Part shown: positions 35,111 to 43,740 of the stretch, in pieces | Position numbering within the stretch: the stretch's first letter is position 1 | Layout of the letters: every line of letters starts with the position of its first letter | NCBI GenBank assembly: GCA_027487685.1 | Contig: JAIYDC010000032.1 | Span: 1 to 64,000, forward strand | Source: Pseudomonadota bacterium | Lineage (GTDB): Bacteria > Bdellovibrionota > Bacteriovoracia > Bacteriovoracales > Bacteriovoracaceae | Reading direction: 5' to 3' | DNA: 64,000 nucleotides | The notes under the pieces: generated by a model | What the model was told of the DNA's origin: nothing | Seen by the model: only the letters and a program-made list of their open reading frames with translations | Database searches by the model: none | Program-made: the position numbers and the translations under genes

Positions 35111-35734
35111 ATGACCCATCAGTATTTTTACGGCTCTGTTGAGGTTATTTGCGGACCTATGTTTTCTGGTAAGACCTCCGAACTCATCCGCCGTGTGGAG
35201 CGGGCCCAGATTGCTAAGCAACGCGTGCAGATCTTTAAGCCCGCCATAGATGTCCGTTATGATAAAGAGGATGTTGTGTCTCACACATCCCGATCCCTTA
35301 AGGCCGAGCCAGTCGAAAGTGCTGTGGATATTCTCCTGAAGCTCAAGGACTCAACACGCGTCGTAGCGATCGATGAGGTTCAATTTTTCGATGACGCCAT
35401 TGTAACGATCGTTATGAAGCTGGCCGCTCGCGGCTACCGGATCATTTGCGCCGGCCTTGACCTAGATTACCGTGCTCGACCCTTCGGGCCGATACCGACA
35501 CTCCTGGCCCTTGCCGATGAGGTCGTTAAGATCCACGCCATTTGTACAGTTTGCGGGGCCCCAGCAACTCGCACTCAGAGGCTCTCGACCGTCAAGGCGC
35601 AGGTGCTTTTAGGTGAAACCGATGCCTATGAGGCCCGCTGCCGTGGACACTACCAGTACGATGAGGCCGAAGAGCAAGCCCTTCTTCCTCTACAGGAAGA
35701 GATTCAACCTCTGGCGGGACAGCTCTCGAATTAA
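35111..35734 (+). CDS. tdk: Thymidine kinase
   Basis: Phosphorylates thymidine to dTMP for salvage. The 207-aa type II (TK1-like) enzyme has the P-loop GPMFSGKTSEL near residue 15, the Walker B-like VVAIDEVQFFDD near 85 and the lasso/zinc segment CTVCGAPATRTQR near 145, with a further Cys in ARCRGHYQ near the C-terminus. The ATG at 35111 with GAGGAG nine bases upstream is preferred over the frame opening at 35042. It heads a run of salvage genes followed by a UPRT-like gene and hpt. Confidence 0.93.
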   Translation: MTHQYFYGSVEVICGPMFSGKTSELIRRVERAQIAKQRVQIFKPAIDVRYDKEDVVSHTSRSLKAEPVESAVDILLKLKDSTRVVAIDEVQFFDDAIVTIVMKLAARGYRIICAGLDLDYRARPFGPIPTLLALADEVVKIHAICTVCGAPATRTQRLSTVKAQVLLGETDAYEARCRGHYQYDEAEEQALLPLQEEIQPLAGQLSN

Positions 35735-35785
35735 GAGACTTTCTACTCTTCTCCGTGCTAAGCTGACCTCTCACGAGGACTGATT

Positions 35786-36604
35786 ATGGGCCCGGACGTA
35801 CAACACCAAAGCTTGACCTATACGCCGAGTGAAATCTCTCATCACTATGGCCCGCGAGTCCACCTTCTCTCGTCACCGCTGGGGCTCTCACTTTTAGCAA
35901 AACTTGGTCATCCATTGACGCGACAGCCGGAAGTGAGTCACCTGTTGAAAATGCTCTATGATCAGCTTTTTGACTGCGTGGTTGATACACTTTTTCCCCG
36001 GGCCTACTGCGAGGTTGAGACTCGCATGCGCCACTGGCATCCTGAGGGTGTTTATCACGGTGAGATCATCGACCCTGAGGTCAGTGCAGTGAGCATCGGG
36101 CTCGCTCGCGCTGGCACTTATCCCTCCCATATCTGCTTTGAGAAACTCAACTATCTTTTGAATCCAGACCGGGTCCGGCAGGATCATTTTTATATTGCCC
36201 GTACCTCTGACGAATCCGGACGAGTGACCGGAGTTACGGTCGCGGGCTCAAAGATCGGTGGTCCCGTTGATGGCGCCATAGTCCTTTTCCCAGATCCTAT
36301 GGGAGCAACCGGTGGGACTCTGGCCGAGGCGTACCGGCACTACACCGAGCGCGTTGGTGGAAAACCTCGGTGCCTTGTGGCCCTGCATTTGATTGTGACG
36401 CCCGAGTATCTCAAACACGTGCGCACCGAGTGTCCCGATCTGCATGTGTTTGCGCTTCGCCTCGACCGAGGTCTCTCGGCCCCTGAGGTTTTGCAGAGCT
36501 GTCCTGGACTTCTTTGGGACCGTGAGAAAGGATTAAATGAACACCAATATATTGTTCCCGGCGCAGGTGGCCTTGGAGAAATCTTGAACAACGCCTGGTG
36601 CTGA
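35786..36604 (+). CDS. Uracil phosphoribosyltransferase-like protein, N-terminally extended
   Basis: A 272-aa phosphoribosyltransferase. The PRPP-binding loop reads FPDPMGATGGTLAEAY near residue 172, and the C-terminal block YIVPGAGGLGEILNNAW corresponds to the uracil-binding YIVPGxGDxGDR region of UPRT, with the second Asp/Arg pair altered. It is about 60 residues longer than the typical 208-aa enzyme and has a distinctive N-terminus. It could salvage uracil or a related base. GAGGA lies six bases before the ATG. The change in the base-recognition loop means substrate specificity is uncertain. Confidence 0.78.
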   Translation: MGPDVQHQSLTYTPSEISHHYGPRVHLLSSPLGLSLLAKLGHPLTRQPEVSHLLKMLYDQLFDCVVDTLFPRAYCEVETRMRHWHPEGVYHGEIIDPEVSAVSIGLARAGTYPSHICFEKLNYLLNPDRVRQDHFYIARTSDESGRVTGVTVAGSKIGGPVDGAIVLFPDPMGATGGTLAEAYRHYTERVGGKPRCLVALHLIVTPEYLKHVRTECPDLHVFALRLDRGLSAPEVLQSCPGLLWDREKGLNEHQYIVPGAGGLGEILNNAWC

Positions 36605-36620
36605 CGAAAGAGAGGAAAGA

Positions 36621-37151
36621 ATGGAATTGTACACGCCTGAAGCATTAATTACCGAAGATGAGATCGCGCTCCGGATACATGCGCTCGGGAACGCTATCAC
36701 CCAAGACTTCGAGAACGAGGACCTGGTGGTTATCTGCGTCCTAAAGGGCGCCTTCATGTTCTGCTCGGATCTGATCAAGAAAATTAATCGGCCTCTGTCT
36801 TTGGAGTTCATCTCACTTTCGAGCTACGGGGACGCTACCCACAGTTCGGGCAGTGTGCGCCTGGAAATGGATATTACGGCCGACATTGAAGGCAAGAACG
36901 TGCTTATCGTAGAGGACATCGTTGATTCAGGACTTACGATTAAAACACTTATGGAACTCCTCGCTCTCAGGAATCCAAAGAGCGTGAAGCTCGCCTCCCT
37001 CTTGTTTAAGCCGTCTAAGCTCAAGCACAAGGTCTCGATTGACTACCTCGGCTTCGAGATTGAAGATAAGTTTGTCATCGGCTACGGCCTCGACTATGCC
37101 GGGCGCTACCGCGAACTCCCGTACATTGGAATATTGAATGCAGGTAACTAA
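36621..37151 (+). CDS. hpt: Hypoxanthine phosphoribosyltransferase
   Basis: Converts hypoxanthine or guanine plus PRPP to IMP or GMP. The 176-aa protein shows the cis-peptide PPi loop VCVLKGAFMF near residue 38, the flexible loop region SSYGD near 72, the PRPP motif LIVEDIVDSGLTIKTL near 100, and the base-binding FVIGYGLDYAGRYRELPYIG near 155. AGAGGAAAG precedes the ATG. Its last 14 bases overlap the GHMP kinase gene in another frame. It is the third consecutive salvage gene after tdk and the UPRT-like gene. Confidence 0.95.
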   Translation: MELYTPEALITEDEIALRIHALGNAITQDFENEDLVVICVLKGAFMFCSDLIKKINRPLSLEFISLSSYGDATHSSGSVRLEMDITADIEGKNVLIVEDIVDSGLTIKTLMELLALRNPKSVKLASLLFKPSKLKHKVSIDYLGFEIEDKFVIGYGLDYAGRYRELPYIGILNAGN

Positions 37152-38151
37152 TACCGGAAGTGTGCGGGTTGACCTCGTCGGAGGAACTCTCGACATCGAA
37201 CCCATTAATCTGATTATCAAAAACGTTGTGACCTTGAACGTTGCCACTGGCCTCAAGGCTTCAGTAAAGCTGTCAAAAACGGACTTCGACGGCGTCGAAA
37301 TTCACTCAGCTGATTACAAGCGCGATTACCGATATGAGGCGCACGAACTCACGGAAGACCGTGTCGTTTACTCTCGTAACTTTGGCGAGATGACGTTCGT
37401 CCTCCAGATTTTGCGCCTCTTCGGGATTAGTTCCGGCGTAAAACTGGAATTATCCAGCGGAGCTCCGGCCGGTTCCGGTCTTGGTGGATCCTCGGCCATG
37501 GGTGTGACTCTATACCGGGCACTCTGTAATTTCACAGGCCACAACTACGACCGCCACAGTGCTGTCCTTCGAGTGAAGGCGGTTGAAAGCCGAATCCTTA
37601 ACCAGGGTGTTGCGGGTTATCAGGACTATTTTCCCGCACTAACGGGTGGGGTTCTGGCCATCAGAGGTATTGAGGGTGAGATCAAGATCGAGCAGCTCTA
37701 CTCTGACGAACTCAAGGCCTTTCTAGAGCAGCACCTGACCCTCGTGTCCTCAGGACAATCGCGGCAGTCAGGGATCAATAATTGGGAGGTCTACAAGGCC
37801 TTTTTCGACAAACGGCCTGAAGTGGTTGAGGGTCTCACGAGGATCGCCGAGATTTCCCATGAAGCCTACGTCTCCCTCAAATCCCGTAACTGGGATAAGG
37901 TCTTAACCCTTATCGCTCTGGAAGGTCTTGAGCGCGAAAAGCTCTTTCCTGGAATCACGACGGAGAAAATCCGCGAGTTTACCTCTGAGCTCAGGAAAGA
38001 TGGAAATGTTCTTGGCATCAAAATGTGCGGCGCTGGCGGTGGCGGTTGCTTTATCCTGGTCCATAAGGGCATCGATCGAAGAGTGATCGAGGACCGAGTG
38101 AAGGCCCACGGGATGGAGATTCTACCGTTTCACGTCGAGGCACCTCTTTAG
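37138..38151 (+). CDS. GHMP kinase, HddA-like sugar kinase
   Basis: A 337-aa small-molecule kinase. It opens with a RVDLVGGTLDIEP segment like the sugar-kinase R-x-D-hxGGxxD motif, and has the ATP-binding GHMP motif PAGSGLGGSSAMGVTLYRAL near residue 112 and the C-terminal GAGGGGCFILV near 300. This layout matches D-glycero-D-manno-heptose 7-phosphate kinase (HddA) and related N-acetylhexosamine or fucose kinases. It may supply nucleotide-activated heptose or another sugar for the envelope. The start overlaps hpt by 14 bases; a later start would remove the first motif. An unknown gene follows nine bases later. Confidence 0.8.
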   Translation: MQVTNTGSVRVDLVGGTLDIEPINLIIKNVVTLNVATGLKASVKLSKTDFDGVEIHSADYKRDYRYEAHELTEDRVVYSRNFGEMTFVLQILRLFGISSGVKLELSSGAPAGSGLGGSSAMGVTLYRALCNFTGHNYDRHSAVLRVKAVESRILNQGVAGYQDYFPALTGGVLAIRGIEGEIKIEQLYSDELKAFLEQHLTLVSSGQSRQSGINNWEVYKAFFDKRPEVVEGLTRIAEISHEAYVSLKSRNWDKVLTLIALEGLEREKLFPGITTEKIREFTSELRKDGNVLGIKMCGAGGGGCFILVHKGIDRRVIEDRVKAHGMEILPFHVEAPL

Positions 38152-38160
38152 GAGAACCTT

Positions 38161-39126
38161 ATGGTTCAGGACATTCATAAAGTTGCAGGAATGAGCCTCG
38201 GAGGCGGGCGCAAGGAGAACTTCTTCTTCTGCCTCCTGGAGTATTTTCCAGATCGAAAGCGCTGGTTCCTTAAGTCCCTTCATCAGGTAAAAGATGAGGA
38301 AATTCGTGACCGGGATGAGATCATCACAAGTTGGGTGGAGACCTACGGTCTGACTCAGCTTGTGGTAGACTTTCCTCTCTCACGGCCCCCCTGTGAAGAG
38401 TCTTGCTTGAGTGAGTGCCGGGGAGCTAACGAGTGTCCACGAAGTTCCGTCGTGGCCGTCAGGGAGGAGATGTCCGAGCTCCTCGAAGAAGACGCCCGAT
38501 TCTATAAATCAAATCCGAAAAAATACGAACAAGACCGGGTAACATCGACAGAAATCGACTACTCAAAAAATCTTTTAAATAAGAATACCGATGAGCACAT
38601 GCTCTCACGGTCTTTTAAGCGCAAACTTCGGAAAGGTTTCACGCCGTACTGGCACCGTCCCGTGGACTTCTGGGTCTGGAAAAACTACTACGATCAACTC
38701 CTCGAGGTGTTTAAGATCTCCTACGAGTCCTTTGGGAATGTCTCGGTGATGCTTCTCGCGCGACTTAACTACCTCTTGCGCCATTTGCCTAAGTCACTCA
38801 CGATGTACGAGTCCAACACCCACATATGCCTCCTTGAACTCTACCGAGCTCGGGTGGTGAGTAAGTCGCTTCTTTTGCAACTCTTCGATCTTGAACTCGC
38901 AGCTGGTGCAAGAGAGCAGGTCGTGCATAGTATCGAGCGGCATGTTGGAATCTTTATCTATGCAAACGACTTAGACACTATTGTTAAGAACACTCAAGCT
39001 TTCGAGTCATTTCTACTGTCCGTGGCGGGCCAGCGCATGCTGATGAACAACTTACGAGAGATCCCAGCATGGGGCAACAGCGATGGCGGTAACTTTATCG
39101 TGCCGGTGTTTCACGTGCAGGGGTAG
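38161..39126 (+). CDS. Hypothetical protein with clustered cysteines
   Basis: A 321-aa soluble protein of unknown function. AGGAGA precedes the ATG. The N-terminal 75 residues (GMSLGGGRKENFFFCLLEYF, then LTQLVVDFPLS) suggest an alternating beta/alpha start reminiscent of RNase H-like folds, but this is speculative. A cysteine cluster C-x3-C-x3-C-x5-C follows at about residues 78-92 and could bind metal. The middle is Lys/Arg-rich (RSFKRKLRKGF), and the C-terminal half is helical. It is the last gene of the salvage/GHMP run, and its end overlaps the convergent membrane protein by 32 bases. Confidence 0.78.
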   Translation: MVQDIHKVAGMSLGGGRKENFFFCLLEYFPDRKRWFLKSLHQVKDEEIRDRDEIITSWVETYGLTQLVVDFPLSRPPCEESCLSECRGANECPRSSVVAVREEMSELLEEDARFYKSNPKKYEQDRVTSTEIDYSKNLLNKNTDEHMLSRSFKRKLRKGFTPYWHRPVDFWVWKNYYDQLLEVFKISYESFGNVSVMLLARLNYLLRHLPKSLTMYESNTHICLLELYRARVVSKSLLLQLFDLELAAGAREQVVHSIERHVGIFIYANDLDTIVKNTQAFESFLLSVAGQRMLMNNLREIPAWGNSDGGNFIVPVFHVQG

Positions 39127-39610
39127 GAGAGGTTGTCTCCTGCTTAAGTACTCTGACCCCTAAATAGAGGTAAGCGTAGATGAGGATCGTGGCAAGGTTG
39201 TAGCTAAACCAGGCAGCACCAAGAACCGGGCCCTCTACAAGGAAGAGCACAGCAAGGAGTGCGTTGGTTACGGTGTAGAAGAGGACGTAGCCCTGCGCCC
39301 AGAGCTTGCGCCTGAGATAGAACACGTAGAAGAAAAGATTGTTCAACAGGACGATGAAGAGGAAGAAGAAAAAACCGTTGTCGATCACCTTTGTGATCTC
39401 CTGAAGAGAGCCGGCCGAGAGCTCCTGGAAGTTAAGCCCCTGAGTCAAAGCTATGCGTTCCACATAAAGCCGGGATAGATCTTTGTGGACCCAGTAGAGC
39501 CGGAGGTAGTAGGAATTGGCGAGGTCCAGGACCAGCAGGAGCACCACGGTGCCGATGACGAACCTTCGTGGCCTGAGATTGAGGAAGTGGGGCTTAATTT
39601 TTTCCAGCAT
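39095..39610 (-). CDS. Small integral membrane protein, unknown function
   Basis: A 171-aa protein with about four transmembrane helices (near residues 15-33, 75-95, 105-120 and 130-150) and a short polar tail rich in Thr/Pro. I place the start at the ATG at 39610; the frame extends to 39724 but would then overlap the divergent DUF2252 gene. The 3' end overlaps the convergent gene by 32 bases. No recognisable family motif, and no clear ribosome binding site, so confidence is moderate. Confidence 0.65.
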   Translation of the reverse strand: MLEKIKPHFLNLRPRRFVIGTVVLLLVLDLANSYYLRLYWVHKDLSRLYVERIALTQGLNFQELSAGSLQEITKVIDNGFFFFLFIVLLNNLFFYVFYLRRKLWAQGYVLFYTVTNALLAVLFLVEGPVLGAAWFSYNLATILIYAYLYLGVRVLKQETTSPTPARETPAR

Positions 39611-39660
39611 ACTCGAAAATAGTATCCCAAGAATGCCTCGCTGTGAATTATAGTCATAGG

Positions 39661-40770
39661 ATGGAAGAATATTTTCGTCAGGGGCAAGTCTTTCAAAAAC
39701 GCTTAAGTATTCGGCCTCTGCCAAAGCGTGAGGCCCGCTACTTATTCTTTCGGATGGCGGGCCCCCTTATGCAGTCCCGGCTTCACCGTTTTCTTGATCT
39801 CGCTAGAGTCCCGGTCACCTTTTTGCACGGGAACCCACACCTCGATAACTACGTCCGGACCGCTCGCGGATCGGCCATGATGGATTTCGATCGGTCTCGG
39901 CTAGGTCCCTACTGCTGGGACTTGATCCGTTTCCTGAGCTCTCTTTCTTTACGGCGGCAGGAGAATGACGAGTTTCTCGACCGAAGAGTCGTAGAGTATT
40001 TCCTCGATGCCTACATTGTCCATTACTTAAACCCGGAAATTCCGGCGAAGCAGCTAAAGATTCTCAAGACCGTTATGCCCGAAAAATGGCAGTTCTCGAC
40101 TAAAGAATACCTCGCGGCTAATCGGCGCTGGGCCAAGAAGATGCGTGACTTCGCCGTGCCTCCGACCTCGAGTGAGGCCAAGGGGCCATTGCTTAAGTTT
40201 CTCGAGGCCCGCGGTGAGCTGGATCTTCTCCAGGAGTACCGTGTGAGCGAAGTGGGCCACACCCCCGGCAGCCTCGGAAAGAAGCACTTTATCTACGCCC
40301 TGGTTCCTAAGAATTTGGATTCGCACCTTGATGCTATTATGCTGGACATAAAAGAGGTGTACCAGGAGAAGGACACTGCCCACTTCTATTCGCCTTGTCC
40401 CCATCACGGCGATCGGATGATCCGGGCGAGTAAGCTCTTTGCTGATGGCATGGAAGAGCGGCTGGGTTTCTGCACCTACCATAACAAACAGTACTGGGGA
40501 CGTCAGATCCCTAGCTTTGCGGTTAAGGTAAAGAAGTTTCTCTCGAAAGATGATCAGTTCGACTTTGCCTATTCCGTTGGCTCGGAGCTCGGGAAGGGCC
40601 ACCGTAAAGGTCTTCGGGACCCACGGCACCCCGAGCTCATCGAGCGTGACCTCTTACAGAACTTTGATACGTACTATAAGCTGAGTAAGCTATTCACCAA
40701 TGAGCTCAACCTGGCCTTTGAAGCAACACTCCGCAAGCTCAAGCTCTATGAAGACTTTCGGAGCTGGTAA
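39661..40770 (+). CDS. DUF2252-like kinase-fold protein
   Basis: A roughly 369-aa cytoplasmic protein. The block HGNPHLDNYVRT followed by MMDFDRSRLGPYCWDL near residues 60-95 matches DUF2252, which has a phosphotransferase (APH/protein-kinase-like) fold: the His-Asn pair and DFD correspond to catalytic-loop and metal-binding elements. The substrate is unknown. The start is uncertain: GTG at 39643 and ATG at 39661 are both in frame, with no clear ribosome binding site at either. The stop overlaps the TSUP gene (TAATG). Confidence 0.78.
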   Translation: MEEYFRQGQVFQKRLSIRPLPKREARYLFFRMAGPLMQSRLHRFLDLARVPVTFLHGNPHLDNYVRTARGSAMMDFDRSRLGPYCWDLIRFLSSLSLRRQENDEFLDRRVVEYFLDAYIVHYLNPEIPAKQLKILKTVMPEKWQFSTKEYLAANRRWAKKMRDFAVPPTSSEAKGPLLKFLEARGELDLLQEYRVSEVGHTPGSLGKKHFIYALVPKNLDSHLDAIMLDIKEVYQEKDTAHFYSPCPHHGDRMIRASKLFADGMEERLGFCTYHNKQYWGRQIPSFAVKVKKFLSKDDQFDFAYSVGSELGKGHRKGLRDPRHPELIERDLLQNFDTYYKLSKLFTNELNLAFEATLRKLKLYEDFRSW

Positions 40771-41507
40771 TGCTCTCCCAGAGTCTTCTTTTTCTTCTGG
40801 TTCTCGTTGGCTCTCTACTCACGAGTCTCACGGGCCTCGGAGGGGGGACACTGATCCTTGCGGGACTTCTCCTTATTTACCCCCCAGAGCTGGCCCTTCC
40901 TCTCCATAGCTTTACTCAATTCTCGGCCAATGGACTTCGAACATTACTCTTTTTCCGCTCCGTTCGCTGGACCGTCGTCGCTGCCTACGCTTCTTTAATG
41001 CTTCCTGCTGCCTGGGCCGGGGCCCTCATCTTCGATCTGTTGAATCCGAGCGTGCTTAAAATTTTGGTTGGTGTTTTTATTCTCGCAAGCATCATACCCT
41101 GGAAGTTTAAACCTTACGGGGAGCCGAAGTTTAAGACCTTCGCGCTCATCGGTGCCCTCTCGGGTTTTCTTGGGGTCTTCGTCGGTGCTATTGGCCCGGC
41201 GGTAGTGCCATTTTTTAATCGGCTTAAGCTTCCTCGGGACGGTATTCTTTCAACTAAGAGCGCAGGCCAGATGGCGCTTCAGTTATCTAAAATTATCGCG
41301 TTCGGAGGAGGGGCGGGTGTTAACTTTATGGCCCTGAAGGAAAGCATCGCTCTACTTATCCTCGGAACCTTAGTGGGTGTAGGTCTTTCTATTCCGATAG
41401 GACGTAAAATTTCAGATGATCGGTTCAATAAGGTTATGAACGTTTTGTTAGTGATGATTTCACTTAAAGTGATCGTAGAGGGTATTCGGGAACTGGTTAG
41501 TGCATGA
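40770..41507 (+). CDS. TSUP/TauE-SafE family transporter
   Basis: A 245-aa integral membrane protein with about seven helices. It opens with VGSLLTSLTGLGGGTLILAG, the TauE/SafE first repeat, and the second repeat shows GALSGFLGVFVGAIGPAVVPF. Family members export sulfite, sulfonates or organic acids. The start overlaps the DUF2252 stop, suggesting co-expression. Its 3' end overlaps the convergent DUF2203 gene by 11 bases. Confidence 0.88.
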   Translation: MLSQSLLFLLVLVGSLLTSLTGLGGGTLILAGLLLIYPPELALPLHSFTQFSANGLRTLLFFRSVRWTVVAAYASLMLPAAWAGALIFDLLNPSVLKILVGVFILASIIPWKFKPYGEPKFKTFALIGALSGFLGVFVGAIGPAVVPFFNRLKLPRDGILSTKSAGQMALQLSKIIAFGGGAGVNFMALKESIALLILGTLVGVGLSIPIGRKISDDRFNKVMNVLLVMISLKVIVEGIRELVSA

Positions 41508-41835
41508 AGAGGCGGTTCTCAGGGTACTCCCACAGGTAGTGGCCCTCTTCGCCGGGAATTCGCACCTTACAAGGTGAAACGGGGATGGCGCCCAGTCGTC
41601 GCACTTTATCAGACCATGCCTGGAGACCCTGGTTGATTTTATCTTGAATGGCGATGGCCTTATCAGAGTTGGACTTAAAGAAAGTGAGTTGTGAATTTAA
41701 GACGTTGAGCTCTCGCTTGGTCTTGCCTGAAATAAGCATAAGAAGTGGAACGAGCTCCAGCGCCTCTTCGTGCGAGAAAGTTCTGCTTTTGTTCAAAGGA
41801 TAAATGTTCCGGATATTCTCTAAATCAGGACCCAT
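41497..41835 (-). CDS. DUF2203-like protein
   Basis: A 112-aa cytoplasmic protein. The N-terminal FSHEEALELVPLLMLI and C-terminal DKVRRLGAIPVSP followed by GHYLWEYPENRLF agree with the short DUF2203 family, found widely without known function. The ATG at 41835 shares its A with the smpB stop (TGATG), so translation is coupled to smpB. Confidence 0.72.
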   Translation of the reverse strand: MGPDLENIRNIYPLNKSRTFSHEEALELVPLLMLISGKTKRELNVLNSQLTFFKSNSDKAIAIQDKINQGLQAWSDKVRRLGAIPVSPCKVRIPGEEGHYLWEYPENRLFMH

Positions 41836-42284
41836 CAATCAAATTGCCCTTGTCGTAGTTTGCGTTCTACGTCTTTCTTAGCAGCAGTATCGCGCTTATC
41901 AAAGAGATTTTTCCCTTTCGCTAACGCAATTTCACACTTCACCATGCTGTCTTTAAAGTACAAGGCAAGAGGGATGACGGTGTAGCCCTTCGTCGCCATT
42001 TTCTTCCCCAGTTGAATGATTTCTTGCCGGTTTAACAAGAGCTTACGCTTCCGTGTCTCAGTATGATTGTTGATGTTTCCGAACTCGTAATGGGGAATGG
42101 TTGCGTTCTGAAGCCAGACTTCGCCGGAAGAATCGATGGTCACAAAAGCTTCGTTGATGATTCCCTTACCAAGTCGTAGGGATTTGACTTCAGTTCCGGC
42201 CAATGCGATGCCGCATTCGTACTTGTCTTCGAGAAAGTAGTCGTATCCGGCGCGTTGATTCTTGCAGATGATCTTAATCCCCAT
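41835..42284 (-). CDS. smpB: SsrA-binding protein SmpB
   Basis: Binds tmRNA and delivers it to stalled ribosomes. The 149-aa protein has the family start IKIICKNQRAGYDY, the RNA-binding GTEVKSLRLGKG near residue 30 and LALAKGKNLFDKRDTAAKKD near 115; the basic C-terminal tail is retained. No ribosome binding site is apparent before the ATG at 42284. The tmRNA gene is not in the window. smpB lies downstream of the phospholipase-type gene with 46 bases between. Confidence 0.95.
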   Translation of the reverse strand: MGIKIICKNQRAGYDYFLEDKYECGIALAGTEVKSLRLGKGIINEAFVTIDSSGEVWLQNATIPHYEFGNINNHTETRKRKLLLNRQEIIQLGKKMATKGYTVIPLALYFKDSMVKCEIALAKGKNLFDKRDTAAKKDVERKLRQGQFD

Positions 42285-42330
42285 AGGGGATTAGTCATAT
42301 CACCAGTCCCACCCTTTGGGCGACTAGAAA

Positions 42331-43707
42331 TCAGAGTTGGTTACGGATCAGAGGCAGCAGGATGTCGATGGTTCGGAGAATCGCCCGCTTTTTGAGCGGA
42401 ATCTTACTCGGATCTTCGATGACGACGGCCACTTTGTCCTTGCCGACGAGAGTCGAAATCGACCGAAAGTCCTCAATGATCTGCGTAAGCTCCCGCGCCA
42501 GACCCGTGTCAGCTGCGTCGTCAGCGAAAACCCCGATCTCTCGGTTGAGGAACGCCGAACGCGGATCGATATTGTAGGTACCGATGAGCACCAGCCGACC
42601 ATCGATCACTGCGGTCTTGGCGTGGATTGTATCTGGGCCGTTGAATTCGTAGAGCTCGACGCCGAGCTCGATCAGGGCCCGCTTCACGTCCCGGTAACCG
42701 GCCTGTGCAAGGAGATTATCAGTGGAGTTGAGCGAGTTGGTGATGATTCGGACCCGTACTCCTTTCGCGAGGAGTTCCGAGAAGATTACCATCAGGCCAT
42801 CAGTTGGAATGAGGTAGGGAGAAACGATGTTGACATCGTTTTTGGCCCCTGCGATGGCAGCGAGGAGGTCACGATTCAGTGTCGCCGTCTGCTTTGAGAC
42901 GAGTGTCGAGGGTTCGTGGGACTGGAAGCGAACATCGTCGACGGTATGGAATTGGGAGAACCAGTCGGTTTGAGAGTTTGAAATGACGAAATCGCCGTCT
43001 TGTGCCGTTTTAATGTCGTGGAGAATTGAGAGGATTCGCGCTTTCTCCGCTGCGAGCTCCGCTTTGGCCGTGCCCTTAAGCTCGGCACAATTATCGGTTT
43101 GGTCATCCGTGATCACTGGGCACGGAGCGGAGAGACGACTCGGATGGTAAGCACCGAGGCGCACTGCTTTTGCAATAGGAGCGGCCCAGACGGCGAAGAA
43201 GTTTTCCCGCGCGCTGACAGGGAGATTGCCGCGAGCGATGATGTCCAGGTCGATGAAGTTTCGCGTGCGACTTACTCCGAAATACATGTCGCCTACATTC
43301 CGGCCCCCGGTGATGATCTTTTCGCCATCGGCGATCAACATTTTTGCGTGGTTCCGGTGGGTCGCTCGGAAGAGGTTGAGTGAGAGGGGATTATAGACTT
43401 TAATCTCGAGGTTCTCGCCACCGAGCTCGAGGAGGGCCGCGAAAGTACGCTTTGGGACTGTGTTCGAGAGGGCGTCGACGATGACCTTGACCTTCACCCC
43501 CCGCCGGGCCGCGTCTACCAGGAGACCCATGCCGCCGATGGATTGGTCATCGTTCCAAACGGAGAAGTACTCGACCAATATCTCACTTCGGGCCTCTTGG
43601 ATCAAATCAACCCTCGCCTGAAGAGCGTCTCTATCGGCCCGCAGGAAGCGCAGGTCGTCGGCGTGTGCAACGGCGGAGATGAGGAGAGCGGTGAGGATAA
43701 ACTTCAT
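42331..43707 (-). CDS. Secreted phospholipase D / cardiolipin synthase-like protein
   Basis: A 458-aa exported PLD-superfamily protein. Residues 1-16 are a signal peptide ending AHA. Both HKD motifs are present: HAKMLIADGEKIITGGRN near residue 140 and HAKTAVIDGRLVLIGTYN near residue 375, the full pair needed for one active site. The length and exported location fit secreted phospholipase D or a periplasmic cardiolipin synthase-like enzyme. In a predatory organism such an enzyme could attack prey membranes (inference). AAGG lies before the ATG at 43707, and a palindrome lies in the leader region. Confidence 0.9.
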   Translation of the reverse strand: MKFILTALLISAVAHADDLRFLRADRDALQARVDLIQEARSEILVEYFSVWNDDQSIGGMGLLVDAARRGVKVKVIVDALSNTVPKRTFAALLELGGENLEIKVYNPLSLNLFRATHRNHAKMLIADGEKIITGGRNVGDMYFGVSRTRNFIDLDIIARGNLPVSARENFFAVWAAPIAKAVRLGAYHPSRLSAPCPVITDDQTDNCAELKGTAKAELAAEKARILSILHDIKTAQDGDFVISNSQTDWFSQFHTVDDVRFQSHEPSTLVSKQTATLNRDLLAAIAGAKNDVNIVSPYLIPTDGLMVIFSELLAKGVRVRIITNSLNSTDNLLAQAGYRDVKRALIELGVELYEFNGPDTIHAKTAVIDGRLVLIGTYNIDPRSAFLNREIGVFADDAADTGLARELTQIIEDFRSISTLVGKDKVAVVIEDPSKIPLKKRAILRTIDILLPLIRNQL

Positions 43708-43723
43708 GATAGTAACCTTTTAT

Positions 43724-43740
43724 AGGGATTCTAAATCCCT
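43724..43740. promoter_or_regulatory. Inverted repeat upstream of the PLD gene
   Basis: AGGGATT (43724-43730) and AATCCCT (43734-43740) form a perfect 7-bp inverted repeat with a 3-base centre, 16 bases before the PLD start. On the minus strand it overlaps a possible -10 (TAGAAT), with TTTAGA 17 bases further upstream. It may be an operator or a leader hairpin. Confidence 0.35.
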
